Of a DNA stretch of 64,000 nt, positions 1 to 8,762 are shown piece after piece (position 1 is the stretch's first letter; each line of letters starts with the position of its first letter). Both the position numbers and the translations under genes were made by a program. Under the pieces are notes generated by a model. The model had not been told where the DNA came from, searched no databases, and worked only from the letters and a program-made list of their open reading frames with translations. The stretch covers positions 6,014,001 through 6,078,000 of the forward strand of contig NZ_CP150218.1 of the NCBI RefSeq assembly GCF_037969875.1, written 5' to 3'. The DNA is from Paenibacillus sp. FSL R7-0337. GTDB lineage: Bacteria > Bacillota > Bacilli > Paenibacillales > Paenibacillaceae.

Positions 1-945
1 GATGACCGCAGCTCCGAATCACTGCGCGATGAGGGGCATATGGATTTTGTCGTACGCCATGCGATCTCCCAGGGGGTGAAGCCGGTCACGGCTTTTCAGA
101 TGGCAACGATCAACACCGCCGAGCGCTTCGGTGTAGCCCGCGATATCGGCTCTATCACGCCTGGCTCCTGCGCGGATATCATTCTGCTGGACGGTAATCT
201 GGCCGATGTTCATGTGGTCATGACGATTGCAGCTGGCGTTGTTGTGGCTGAGAACGGCAGCATGACGGCTGAGCTGAGCCCGTACACCTACCCGGATGAA
301 GTGCTGGCCTCTGTGCATCTGCAGCAGCCTCCGGTTCCCGCAGACTTTGTGATTCATGCGCCGATTGAGGAAGGTGTTCTGGCCACGCGGGTCATCCAAG
401 TCATTGAGAACCATGTGGAGACCGGCGAGCTGATCATGAGCCTGCCAATAGCTGGATCGGAGCTGGTGGTGCAAGACGGTCTGTGCAAAATCGCTGTTCT
501 GGAGCGGCACAAGGGAACCGGCAACAAATCCGTCGGGGTTGTACAGGGCATCGGCTTCCGCGAGCCTGCGGCCATAGCGATGACCGTAGCTCATGACAGC
601 CATAATGTGCTGGTCATCGGCAATGATGATGGACTGATGGCGCAGGCGGCTGCCGCCGTGGCGGAAGCGCAGGGCGGTGTTGCGGTGATTACCGCTGCCG
701 GAACCACCTTGTTCCCGCTGGCGATTGCCGGACTGATGTCGGCAGAGCCGTTTGAGATTGCCGCCGCGCAATCCGCTGCCATCAGCAAAGCGCTATATGA
801 TGCGGGGTGTACGCTGAACTATGCTTTTATGACCCTGTCTCTGCTGGCCCTGGCGGTTATCCCCGCACTGCGGATTTCCGATAAAGGCCTGGTGCGGATC
901 TCCCCCGAAGAGGGTATTCAACTGGTACCGTTGTTCGTTAGCTAA
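1..945 (+). CDS. ade: Adenine deaminase, C-terminal part (cut by window start)
   Basis: The open frame runs from the first base of the window to the TAA at 943-945, so the N-terminal part and the start lie outside. About 314 residues are visible, a little over half of a usual adenine deaminase of about 580. The early part (HAISQGVKPVTAFQMAT, then SADIILL-like text) is the end of an amidohydrolase barrel with its return to the composite domain. The rest carries the adenine deaminase C-terminal domain, including the HDSHNVLVIG motif. The enzyme converts adenine to hypoxanthine plus ammonia in purine salvage. An internal ATG at 40 is not a credible start because the domain continues upstream of it. 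A strong terminator follows at 984. Confidence 0.9.
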   Translation, partial: DDRSSESLRDEGHMDFVVRHAISQGVKPVTAFQMATINTAERFGVARDIGSITPGSCADIILLDGNLADVHVVMTIAAGVVVAENGSMTAELSPYTYPDEVLASVHLQQPPVPADFVIHAPIEEGVLATRVIQVIENHVETGELIMSLPIAGSELVVQDGLCKIAVLERHKGTGNKSVGVVQGIGFREPAAIAMTVAHDSHNVLVIGNDDGLMAQAAAAVAEAQGGVAVITAAGTTLFPLAIAGLMSAEPFEIAAAQSAAISKALYDAGCTLNYAFMTLSLLALAVIPALRISDKGLVRISPEEGIQLVPLFVS

Positions 946-983
946 GGGGAAGGCACACTTTTATTCTAATATTGGGCTACTGG

Positions 984-1019
984 GCCATTCAGTCTATTGC
1001 AGACTGGGTGGCTTTTTTT
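984..1019 (+). terminator. Rho-independent terminator after adenine deaminase
   Basis: A 12-bp stem (984-995 with 1001-1012, two G-U wobbles, loop attgc) is followed by seven T. It lies 39 bases after the adenine deaminase stop. Confidence 0.85.
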
Positions 1020-1180
1020 GTTGCTTAAATTATATGAAATACCGAATACAATCAGTGCTGCTGCGATGACGTATGGCTCCATGCTCCGCAGCCAGTAGCA
1101 TTTGTAGGGAGTTCCTGCAAGATGTCCAACAATGCTATGTATTAGGTTTGATACTCCTACTCTTAAACAGCGGAGCGGGC

Positions 1181-1283
1181 GGAATGATTGTGGAGAAGCG
1201 GAGCGGTCGCCTTTGTATCCGGATTTTCACCGATTAGGGGAATGAGAAAAATCTGGATACAAGAGCGATTGGAACAACATTCC
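1181..1283. repeat. Long imperfect inverted repeat in the 946-1540 intergenic stretch
   Basis: The arm starting GGAATGATTGT at 1181 and reading through CTTTGTATCCGGATTTT near 1227 is mirrored by a right arm ending in CATTCC at 1283. The outer 10 bp and the inner block of about 17 bp pair well; the GC-rich middle pairs poorly. The loop is about 15 bases. No coding potential is seen. The rest of 1020-1180 and 1284-1500 shows nothing recognisable except an AT-rich promoter-like tract before the next gene. Confidence 0.5.
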
Positions 1284-1540
1284 GTTTGCGGAGCGTGCTC
1301 CAAAGCGTCGCCGTAATTCATACTCCATATCCTGCACCATTATGTCCTCGTCTGTGTGCATGAAAAATATATTAATTAACCGATTTTTCACAGCGTGAAA
1401 CAGAAAATTTTAAGTTTTTAATGAAAAAGCATTAACAATAGGTGCGGAAAAGACGATAATACTTTTAAATTAGTTAAAATTATTGTCGAATCATGAAAAT
1501 TCAGCATATACAGAGAGTCCAAACCTGAGGAACGGGGTGC

Positions 1541-2002
1541 ATGAGAATGATGAGATTAGAAACGCGCGACATCTTGAATATCACAAGGAAGCAAATTACC
1601 AGTATTTTTAAAATGGAGCCGGTTGAACTGAAATTTGTCAATGACTATCAGGGTGAGCAGTATCTGCTGACCAATGATAAGCTGCATCTCAGCAACCAGC
1701 ATTATTGGGCTAAGGTCATGGAGTGTGTGTTCGAGAACCATGTCAGACCTGTTCTGATGTGCGAGGTGCTCTACTTCCTGCGCAATGAGTTTCTGGAAAG
1801 TGACATCAAGCTGATGTTCTCCTATGATTTTGCGGAGGACTCGGAGGGAACAGCTTCGGCTTCGGCTGAGATCAGCTTCAAGGATTCTCCGGATCTGCAG
1901 CCTGATGAAATTGCTGAATTGATCGATTTTGCGCTGACTTTGCAGGATAAGCAGTGGTTCGAGGAACTGACTGCCAAATATAAACAGCTCACTCTTCAAT
2001 AG
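1541..2002 (+). CDS. Small hypothetical protein with IDEAL-like C-terminus
   Basis: This is a 153-residue soluble protein with no signal peptide or membrane segment. The last 35 residues (ELIDFALTLQDKQWFEEL) match the pattern of the IDEAL domain, a short helical motif found at the end of small Firmicute proteins such as YpiB. The N-terminal 110 residues are not recognised; they mix beta-like and helical text and include an Asp/Glu/Ser-rich stretch around residues 97-106. A GAGG ribosome site lies about 10 bases before the ATG; ATG codons at 1547 and 1550 are alternatives. It stands alone between an AT-rich promoter region and a convergent terminator shared with ferrochelatase. Function unknown; the IDEAL assignment is moderate. 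Confidence 0.65.
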   Translation: MRMMRLETRDILNITRKQITSIFKMEPVELKFVNDYQGEQYLLTNDKLHLSNQHYWAKVMECVFENHVRPVLMCEVLYFLRNEFLESDIKLMFSYDFAEDSEGTASASAEISFKDSPDLQPDEIAELIDFALTLQDKQWFEELTAKYKQLTLQ

Positions 2003-2023
2003 TCGTACTATTAAAATAAAACG

Positions 2024-2068
2024 CGCCCGGCTCACAGGATGATAGCATCCCTGAGACCGGGCGTTTTT
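2024..2068. terminator. Bidirectional terminator between convergent genes
   Basis: A stem CGCCCGG (2024-2030) with CCGGGCG (2057-2063), extended by CTCA/TGAG and GGAT/ATCC pairings, is followed by T5 on + and preceded by an A-rich tract that gives a T-tract on -. It serves the gene ending at 2002 and ferrochelatase on the opposite strand. Confidence 0.85.
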
Positions 2069-2072
2069 GTCT

Positions 2073-3098
2073 TCATTCGGCGGAAGACAGCCAGCCCTGG
2101 GCCGAGCAGTCTACCAGCTCTGCGAGAAAGCTGATCCACTCTTCCGTGTCGTTCAGGCAAGGGGCTACCTCCAGCATCTCAGCATTTCCGCCGCCCATGG
2201 CGAAGAGCTCCCGGCCTTCTACGGCCAGCTCATGCAGCGTTTCGAGGCAGTCTGTGACTAGTCCAGGAGAGAAAATAAGCGGCCGCCGGATTCCGCGTCC
2301 GTGAAGCTCCTTCAGCGTGTCCGCAGTCGACGGCCCTACCCAGGTCTCCGGCCCGAAACGGGACTGGAAGGAGAGCTGCCAGCGTTCCGGGGTCCAGCCC
2401 ATAGCTTCTGCGAGCAGACGGCCTGTCTCCTGGCATTGCTGCGGATAGGGATCTCCGGTCTCGGCATAACGGCGGGGAATGCCGTGGAAGGACAGGACAT
2501 AATAGTCCGGGTCTTCACTCATGGCGCGGATTTGCCGCTGTAATAAGGATTGCATCGCTGCGATATAGCCGTGTGCATCATGGTAGGCTTCTACGAACCG
2601 CAGCGCAGGTACGAAGCGCTTGGATACCTGCCCGTAGCGGCTATGTCGTCCCAGAGCGGCAAAGCTTGCAGCTTCATAGACGGAAGCGGTCGTTGTCGAG
2701 GAATACTGCGGGAATAACGGAAGGACTATGATGCGGGTCACTCCCGAAGCCTCCAGCTTGCGGAAGGCTTCAGCCATGCCGGGTGTGCTGTAAGCAAGCC
2801 CCAGCTCGACTTGATAGCTGCTGCCCAGCAGTGCCTGCAGCGCAGCCTGCTGTGCTCTGGAGTGGACGAGCAGAGGCGAACCCTCTTCCATCCAGATCTC
2901 CTGATACAGCTTCGCGGACCGGCGCGGACGGGTGCGCAGAATAATGCCGCGCAGCAGCGGCTGCCAGAGCAGCGGATGATAATCAATGATTCTGCGGTCG
3001 GACAGAAACCGCTTCAGATAAGGGCGGACCGCCTTGGCGCTCGGGGCGTCAGGGGTTCCGATCTGAGCAAGAATAACGCCTATACACGACTGATTCAT
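2073..3098 (-). CDS. hemH: Ferrochelatase
   Basis: A 341-residue class I chelatase that inserts ferrous iron into a porphyrin. In Firmicutes of this group the substrate is usually coproporphyrin III, but the family alone does not settle that. Visible signatures are LAQIGTPDAP near the N-terminus, LSFHGIPRRYAETGDPY with the metal-handling His, QSRFGPETWVGPST, and SPGLVTDCLETLHEL with the catalytic Glu. The frame is open upstream to 3164, but the ATG at 3098 is preferred because GGAAAGGAGG sits about 12 bases before it and homology begins there. No other heme genes are adjacent, so it appears monocistronic. It ends against the convergent terminator at 2024-2068. Confidence 0.9.
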   Translation of the reverse strand: MNQSCIGVILAQIGTPDAPSAKAVRPYLKRFLSDRRIIDYHPLLWQPLLRGIILRTRPRRSAKLYQEIWMEEGSPLLVHSRAQQAALQALLGSSYQVELGLAYSTPGMAEAFRKLEASGVTRIIVLPLFPQYSSTTTASVYEAASFAALGRHSRYGQVSKRFVPALRFVEAYHDAHGYIAAMQSLLQRQIRAMSEDPDYYVLSFHGIPRRYAETGDPYPQQCQETGRLLAEAMGWTPERWQLSFQSRFGPETWVGPSTADTLKELHGRGIRRPLIFSPGLVTDCLETLHELAVEGRELFAMGGGNAEMLEVAPCLNDTEEWISFLAELVDCSAQGWLSSAE

Positions 3099-3277
3099 GA
3101 GCAGCTGTTCCTCCTTTCCATGAACATGACATCGTTTAAAAATATCATATTCAAGCACAACCACACAATATAGTATATCGCACGGCTATCATATGAAGGA
3201 GGATATGGGAGATTATGAGAGGTGTAAGAAATATATATTTTGTGTTATTGCAAAAAAGTGATGTTTCTTATAGGGTG

Positions 3278-3293
3278 TGTGATTTTCTACACA
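3278..3293. promoter_or_regulatory. Degenerate Fnr/CRP-type site
   Basis: TGTGATTTTCTACACA matches TGTGA-N6-TCACA at nine of ten fixed positions. It lies 85 bases before the better boxes at 3361 and 3383, and could equally be a chance palindrome. Confidence 0.3.
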
Positions 3294-3360
3294 GAGAAAA
3301 GAGTTTCAATTTTGTTACCATCAAGCCAGAAATATTCACCAGCAGCTTGAAGTCCACTTA

Positions 3361-3376
3361 TGTGAATTAATTCACT
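3361..3376. promoter_or_regulatory. Fnr-type operator box 1
   Basis: TGTGAATTAATTCACT fits the Bacillus Fnr consensus TGTGA-N6-TCACT at every fixed position. Its centre is 22 bp, about two helical turns, from a second box, so two dimers would bind the same face. The site belongs to the promoter of the secreted flavoprotein gene starting at 3582. Confidence 0.65.
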
Positions 3377-3382
3377 CCATTA

Positions 3383-3398
3383 TGTGAATTTTTTCACC
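3383..3398. promoter_or_regulatory. Fnr-type operator box 2
   Basis: TGTGAATTTTTTCACC fits TGTGA-N6-TCAC. A TATATA tract at 3414-3419 could be the -10, placing this box near -35 and box 1 near -57. The exact transcription start is not determined, so activation versus repression cannot be decided from sequence. Confidence 0.6.
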
Positions 3399-3581
3399 TT
3401 TTGAAAGATTGTATATATAGATGAATCTTTTCTTACACGGGCTGGGCCGAGCAGGAATGAAGGAAGGAGTGGGTGACGTTCAGGAAGAGTTGGCTGCTCT
3501 TCGTAATCAGAAGGAAATGAATGGACCAAAACGGTTTGAAAACGCTACATACTACTGGGGATAATAAAGGAGAATACGCAT

Positions 3582-5891
3582 TTGAAAAAATTAATTTCTT
3601 TGACTGTAAGCGCAGCCTTGCTGCTCGCGCCATTAGCCTACACGATTAACGCACCGGCTTTGAACCTGAAGGTGGATGCGGTTTCAGCAGCCTCGGAAGA
3701 AGCGCCGGCAGCGACTGCTAAACCAGCTCCGAAGGCAACAGCCAAACCGGCGCCAACTCCGAAGGCAACAGCCAAACCGGCAGCAACTCCGAAGGCAACA
3801 GCCAAACCGGCAGCCACTCCGAAGGCGACAGCCAAACCGGCAGCCACTCCGAAGGCGACAGCCAAACCGGCAGCCACTCCGAAGGCGACCACTGCACCCG
3901 CAGCAACAGCTAAGCCGGCAGCGACCACTGCACCGGCGGCATCCGCCAAGGCAACTGCAAAGCCAGCAGCAACCGCGAAGCCTGTAGCAACAGCAGCACC
4001 AGTTACTGTGCACGAGGATGTATATCAGGACGGAGTATATGTTGCCTATGGCGATGCGTATTCCAAAGGTACAGAGGGTGCGAAGGTAACGATTAAAGAC
4101 GGCAAGATCGCAGATATCGAGCTGCTCAGAACCAGCCCGAAGATCATCGACCGCAATGCCCGTGAGAATTACAGTGGCGTGTGGGCTGCCTACGGTCTGA
4201 TGAAAGACAGACTGATGGGCAAAACCAGAGACGGCGCGGCTGCGGTTGACGCTGTATCCGGCGCAACCCGTACGAGCAATGGCTGGAAGCTGTCCGTAGA
4301 CAGAGCTTTTGAGCGATCGCTTGCGCACCAAGCGGCTGATGCCACTTATTTCAATGGAGTCCACATGGGTGTAGACCCTGAGGCCAAATATGCAGTGTTT
4401 GCTACTTATGAAGCAAACAAGCTGACTGCGGTTAAATTGTATCCGCTGAGCGCTACCGGAGATTTCGTGGATGAGAAGACATATACGGCTGAACAGACCG
4501 CAGCGATTGCCGCAATCACTCCTGCACTGCTCGCCAAAGGTGCTAGTGCGCAGCCGGTAGCCGGCTTCGAGGCAGAGACCAAAGCCGCAGTGAACGCCTT
4601 CTGGGATGCCGAACAGAATGCCAGCATCAACAACAAGGCTGCTTATGTTGACGGATTCTACTCTTCCTACGGTACAGCAAGAAGTGTAGGCGTGGAGAGA
4701 GCAGATGTTGTGATCCGTAACGGTAAGCTGGTAGATGTGAAGCTGTTCAGACTTGGCAGCAACCTGATCGACAGAGGTGCAACCGCCTATGCAGAGGTTG
4801 TGAAGGCGAATGCTCCGATGACCGCCAAACTGCTGGCTAACGGATCATATATCGCTAACTATAATGAGAAGGTAGATGGAATCTCCGGTGCTACGGAGAG
4901 CAGCCATGGCTGGAACCAGGCCGTAGAGCGCGCTTTTGAGAAAGCCTTGAAGACTCCGGATGAAGGTCAAACCTTCGACGGCAAATTTGCCGGTGTGGAT
5001 AATCAGTCCAAGGTTATGCTGCTGGTGGATATCGATGCTGACCAGGTAACGGGAATCAAGCTGAGCCTGTTCGGCGCAGACGGCAAGCTGATTGCAGATG
5101 ACAAACGTACGGAAGAACAGAAATCATTGGTCGACAAGCTGGCCGCCGGACTGCTCGCAAGCGGCGTGCAGGCTCCAGATATCGCCGGACAGGAAGCCCT
5201 GTCGGCTGCAGCGAAGGCAGCACTGACGGATGCTTTGACTAATGCATCCAAAGTACAAGGCACTTATAAAGACGGCACCTTCACCGCTTATGGTGATGCG
5301 TATGACAAAGGCACGAACAAAGCAGATGTTACACTGCGCAACGGCAAGATCGTAAACGTTGCTCTGTCCCGTGTAGGCATGAACATGGTCGATCTGGGCA
5401 AAGCCGCTTACGCTGAGGTGCAAAAAGCTATTCCGGTGCTGACCGCCAGCTTCCTGGCCGCAGGTACAAGAGAAGGCGCTCAGGATGTAGATGCGGTATC
5501 CGGCGCTACCAGCAGCAGCAATGCGCTGAAGGCAGCCGTTGACAGAGCTTATGGTAAAGCGGAAGTTACGGAAACGGATAAGGCTGCGTATTTCGATGGT
5601 ATTTTCATCGGCGCAAGTGTGGATAAAACTGTAAATGTCATGGTTACTACTAAGTATAATGTGCCTGTAACTATGGCTGTGTACTACCTGGATGATAAGG
5701 GTAAAGTAAGATATAATCTGACGGATGATGAACTGCTTGTGAAATACGAGATCGAGAATACCTCGAACGGCAAGGGACTGCATAAGTACGGGTACCGTGC
5801 AGCAGCCTTCGGAGCGAATGATGCCCAGAAAGCCATCTCCGCCAAAGCGGTAGAAGCGATCAAAGCAGCGCTCGAATCTGCCGGAAAATAA
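3582..5891 (+). CDS. Secreted multi-flavinylated FMN_bind repeat protein
   Basis: A 769-residue exported protein starting at TTG 3582 with AAGGAG about 10 bases upstream. Residues 1-35 form a signal peptide. Residues about 45-140 are a low-complexity Ala-Lys-Pro-Thr stalk. Three FMN_bind-like domains follow, each with a D-x-x-S-G-A-T motif: Asp223 (DAVSGAT), Asp432 (DGISGAT) and Asp637 (DAVSGAT). In this family ApbE attaches FMN covalently to the Thr. Degenerate domain-like segments separate them, and a fourth half-repeat forms the C-terminus. No sortase motif or C-terminal membrane segment is present. Proteins of this type carry electrons across the cell envelope. The Fnr-like boxes fit use under oxygen limitation. 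No apbE or partner dehydrogenase lies in the window. Confidence 0.85.
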   Translation: MKKLISLTVSAALLLAPLAYTINAPALNLKVDAVSAASEEAPAATAKPAPKATAKPAPTPKATAKPAATPKATAKPAATPKATAKPAATPKATAKPAATPKATTAPAATAKPAATTAPAASAKATAKPAATAKPVATAAPVTVHEDVYQDGVYVAYGDAYSKGTEGAKVTIKDGKIADIELLRTSPKIIDRNARENYSGVWAAYGLMKDRLMGKTRDGAAAVDAVSGATRTSNGWKLSVDRAFERSLAHQAADATYFNGVHMGVDPEAKYAVFATYEANKLTAVKLYPLSATGDFVDEKTYTAEQTAAIAAITPALLAKGASAQPVAGFEAETKAAVNAFWDAEQNASINNKAAYVDGFYSSYGTARSVGVERADVVIRNGKLVDVKLFRLGSNLIDRGATAYAEVVKANAPMTAKLLANGSYIANYNEKVDGISGATESSHGWNQAVERAFEKALKTPDEGQTFDGKFAGVDNQSKVMLLVDIDADQVTGIKLSLFGADGKLIADDKRTEEQKSLVDKLAAGLLASGVQAPDIAGQEALSAAAKAALTDALTNASKVQGTYKDGTFTAYGDAYDKGTNKADVTLRNGKIVNVALSRVGMNMVDLGKAAYAEVQKAIPVLTASFLAAGTREGAQDVDAVSGATSSSNALKAAVDRAYGKAEVTETDKAAYFDGIFIGASVDKTVNVMVTTKYNVPVTMAVYYLDDKGKVRYNLTDDELLVKYEIENTSNGKGLHKYGYRAAAFGANDAQKAISAKAVEAIKAALESAGK
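3729..3890 (+). repeat. 30-bp tandem repeats encoding the Ala-Lys-Pro stalk
   Basis: Five full 30-bp units and a partial sixth, nearly identical, begin CCGAAGGC and encode the decapeptide pattern P-K-A-T-A-K-P-A-A-T. They lie inside the secreted flavoprotein and probably vary in copy number between strains. Confidence 0.9.
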
Positions 5892-5908
5892 CAGAATCTA
5901 TTTATTAA

Positions 5909-5954
5909 GGGTTGTCCAAGGTCATGCAAATGGCCGCCGGGACAGCCCTTTTTT
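5909..5954 (+). terminator. Rho-independent terminator
   Basis: GGGTTGTCC (5909-5917) pairs with GGACAGCCC (5940-5948) and is followed by six T. It ends transcription of the flavoprotein gene. Confidence 0.85.
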
Positions 5955-6086
5955 CAGGTGTGGACATAAATAGAAATGCCAATCGTATAGTAATTTAAAG
6001 GGATTTGGGAAGGGAGTGTCAAACCTCTAATATACACACTAATATACCCAGCAGGCCCAGGCCTGTAAGTCATAGGAGGCTTCACA

Positions 6087-7043
6087 ATGACATTAATCAA
6101 ACAGCTAGCCCCGCAGGATGAATTCACCGGCTTCTATCTGCTTAGAGAACTGGTGCTGAAACAGACGAACGGGACTCCTCCCAAGGATTACTTCGATATT
6201 GTACTAGGTGATGCCAGTGGTCAGATTTCGGCGAAATACTGGGACGTCAGCGTGACGGATAAGGAGACTTTTTTCCCGATGGCGCTGGTGAAGGTCCGGG
6301 GAATGGCCCATACGTACCGCGAGAAGCTCCAGGTCAAAATCACCAAGCTCAGACTGGTCAATGAATCCGACGGGGTATCGCTGACCGACTTCATCCGCTC
6401 GGCCCCGGTGCGTCCTGTGGACCTGGTCCATACGATCAAGAACGAAATGGCTAGTATTGCTGATCCGGAGATTGCAGCGATTGTGAACTTTTGTGTCGGT
6501 AAGGTGGAAGAGAAGCTGATGCATTATCCGGCTGCCAAGACCCACCATCATGCGTATTTCGCCGGGCTTGCTTATCACATGGTACGTATGCTGGAGATTG
6601 GGGATTTCTTGTGCAAGCAGCGCCCGTTCCTGAATCCTGATCTGATGAGAGCGGGCATCATCCTCCATGATATTGCCAAGCCTGAAGAGATGATCTCGCA
6701 GTACGGCATTGTGTCGGACTACAGCGTGCACGGAAAGCTGATTGGACATATCTCAATGGCTTCAAGCTGGATTACAGAAGCGGCCATCCGCACCGGAATT
6801 GATCTGGAATCCGAGAAGGTCATGGCGCTTCAGCATCTTGTATTGTCCCATCATAATCTTGGGGAGTGGGGAAGCCCAGTCCAGCCGCAGACGGCTGAAG
6901 CGGTTGCCCTGCATCATATTGATGCGATGGATGCCAAGCTGCAGATGGTGGAGGACGCTCTGGATACTACGCCGGAGACGGAGGAATGGACGCCGTTCAT
7001 TAGAGGACTGGAGAATAAGGCCGTCTACCGGCTGAAGTTATAA
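6087..7043 (+). CDS. yhaM: 3'-5' exoribonuclease YhaM family (OB fold + HD domain)
   Basis: A 318-residue cytoplasmic nuclease matching Bacillus YhaM in length and layout. Residues 1-90 form an OB-fold nucleic-acid-binding domain (from DEFTGFYLL through the beta-rich KVRGMAHTYREKLQV text). Residues about 150-300 form the HD metal-binding domain, with HHHAYFAGL, the HD pair in GIILHDIAKPEE, and a later HH in LVLSHHNLG. The family trims RNA and single-stranded DNA from the 3' end using manganese. TAGGAGG lies 7 bases before the ATG. It is monocistronic, between terminators at 5909 and 7069. Confidence 0.9.
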   Translation: MTLIKQLAPQDEFTGFYLLRELVLKQTNGTPPKDYFDIVLGDASGQISAKYWDVSVTDKETFFPMALVKVRGMAHTYREKLQVKITKLRLVNESDGVSLTDFIRSAPVRPVDLVHTIKNEMASIADPEIAAIVNFCVGKVEEKLMHYPAAKTHHHAYFAGLAYHMVRMLEIGDFLCKQRPFLNPDLMRAGIILHDIAKPEEMISQYGIVSDYSVHGKLIGHISMASSWITEAAIRTGIDLESEKVMALQHLVLSHHNLGEWGSPVQPQTAEAVALHHIDAMDAKLQMVEDALDTTPETEEWTPFIRGLENKAVYRLKL

Positions 7044-7068
7044 CGACTGAGACCCTTGTATCGCTGAA

Positions 7069-7121
7069 AATAAAGCAATCCCCCCATCCCGTAGTTGCGG
7101 TTTGGGGGGATTGCTTTATTT
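7069..7121. terminator. Strong bidirectional terminator
   Basis: An almost perfect 18-19-bp stem pairs 7069-7086 with 7102-7120 around a 15-base loop. A-rich and T-rich ends on both sides suit termination of yhaM on + and of the exonuclease-TerD gene on -. Confidence 0.85.
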
Positions 7122-7211
7122 AGGATTCGGACGGACAGAGCGTATGCGAAAAACCGAATACATTGGGTATTCACGGAGGTGTATGGTCCCTCTGTCAGGC
7201 AGAAACCAGCA

Positions 7212-8609
7212 TCATTCACCCGTTAGGGTATTATGCTTAGGATCTACGGCCTCCGCTGCTGCTGCGGATTCAGCCGCAGCCTTCTCCGAAGGGCCATCGG
7301 CCTCCACCGTAAGACCGTAGTGGCTGCACAGGGCACGGAGTCCGCCCGGGAACCCCTCGCCAATTGCAGCGAATCTCCACTTATCCTTATAACGGTAGAA
7401 CTCGCCGATAACAACGGACATGCCTGGCATAACATTCCGGCTGAAGGGGAACACCGCCAGCCTGACTCCCGTCCGGGAATCAATCAGTGATACGGAAGCG
7501 TTCCAGATCGGGCCCGGATGCCTGTTACCGCTGAACTCCGGAACGGTGAAGGCCAGCGCAATCCGTGTAATGGCTGCAGGCAGATTGCTTAACTGAAGAT
7601 AAAGATGCCCCATATGCGCAGCAGGCTTCGAGGAGAAGACGGAGCCGCTGGGGTCTTCCATATTCCCATAAAAAATAAGCTCCCGCTCCTGCTCACAGCG
7701 TCCGCTCTCCCGAAGCAGAAAGGCAGCAGTCTCCGGCTGGCTCACTTCCGTGTGCAAAGCCGATGCATCCCACTCCACAGCCGCAAGGAGTCTGGAAGCG
7801 CCGAGCTTGCCGCCGATATCGACGCGCTGCCCCCGAACCAGTGTAGGGACAGCCGCAGCACCGGCGGCTGGAGGTGCTGCGGCCGGAAGCTGGTCAAGTG
7901 AAGCTGCTGGCGCTTCACCTTGTGCCTGCCCGGCTACCGTTCCGCTAACTTGCAAGCCCGGGCTTGCAGCAACCGCGGTCTTAGCGGCTGCCTTCTTCCC
8001 GGCCGCCGGCTTTTTCGCGGCCTTCTTGGGCGCTGCTTTGAATGGCGTATACCCGCCGTCATACATCATCCCGGCCTTATAGCCCTGGCTGCCGGCTAAC
8101 AGCAGCGGATCGAACTGCTGCCACTGCTCCATCAATTTCAGGAGAATCAGTGCAGAAGCTCTGGCATCCTCCAAGGCATCATGGTGCTTCAGCCGGATGC
8201 CGAAATGCGCCGAGATGACATTCAGCTTATGGGAGGGGAGGTCCTGGAGCATTTTTTTACCGAGCAGGTAGGTACATAAATATTGAAAGCCGGGATAGCA
8301 GAGAGAGTAGTCGTCCAGGCAGTAGCGCAGGACACTCATATCGAAGGCGGCATTATGCGCAATCACAATCTCGCCCTGCAGCAGTGGCTCCACCGTGGGC
8401 CACAGCTCGGCGAAGGTAGGCTGGCCCCTGACCATAGAGGGCGTAATGCCATGAATGGCAATATTCATCCCGTCAAACCGCTGCCGCGGATCAATCAGCC
8501 AGTTATGTTCCGCAGTGACGATACCGTCCCGGACTTGAACAAGCCCCAGGGCACAGGCGCTGGAGCGTCCGGAATTGGCAGTCTCAAAGTCTATCGCAGT
8601 GAAATCCAT
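7212..8609 (-). CDS. DnaQ-like 3'-5' exonuclease fused to TerD domain
   Basis: A 465-residue two-domain protein. Residues 1-175 are a DEDDh exonuclease: Asp7 and Glu9 in IDFET, Asp90 in HNAAFD, and His143 with Asp148 in HHDALED, so all five catalytic residues are present. A Lys/Ala/Pro-rich linker spans about 190-262. Residues about 263-445 are a TerD/TerZ stress domain with the LRESGRCEQERELIFYGN and IGEFYRYKDKW text typical of that calcium-binding family. The start at 8609 has AGGGG upstream. It is divergently transcribed from a TerD-VWA protein across 153 bp. The fusion implies nuclease activity tied to Ter-type stress responses; the substrate is unknown. Confidence 0.85.
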   Translation of the reverse strand: MDFTAIDFETANSGRSSACALGLVQVRDGIVTAEHNWLIDPRQRFDGMNIAIHGITPSMVRGQPTFAELWPTVEPLLQGEIVIAHNAAFDMSVLRYCLDDYSLCYPGFQYLCTYLLGKKMLQDLPSHKLNVISAHFGIRLKHHDALEDARASALILLKLMEQWQQFDPLLLAGSQGYKAGMMYDGGYTPFKAAPKKAAKKPAAGKKAAAKTAVAASPGLQVSGTVAGQAQGEAPAASLDQLPAAAPPAAGAAAVPTLVRGQRVDIGGKLGASRLLAAVEWDASALHTEVSQPETAAFLLRESGRCEQERELIFYGNMEDPSGSVFSSKPAAHMGHLYLQLSNLPAAITRIALAFTVPEFSGNRHPGPIWNASVSLIDSRTGVRLAVFPFSRNVMPGMSVVIGEFYRYKDKWRFAAIGEGFPGGLRALCSHYGLTVEADGPSEKAAAESAAAAEAVDPKHNTLTGE

Positions 8610-8762
8610 CAGGTAAGGCCCCTATCTATCATCTAATACCATTCATATTAAAGGAGCAAAGCTGGAAATACAATGCGTTCAGAGTATGCAAGGCTGCGCC
8701 AATGGGGTATACCTTATCTATGAACTTCTGGAATAGACTGCTATGAAGAGGAGATGAGAGAT

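Noticed and set aside
40..945. A complete 301-residue gene starting at 40
   Set aside because: The same frame and family similarity continue upstream to the window edge, so the gene is only truncated by the window.
3729..3890. CRISPR array
   Set aside because: The units are contiguous 30-bp coding repeats with no unique spacers.
3676..3987. Gln/Arg-rich open frame on + and Ala/Val-rich frames on - over the flavoprotein stalk
   Set aside because: They are by-products of the 30-bp tandem repeat read in other frames; no ribosome sites or independent signals.
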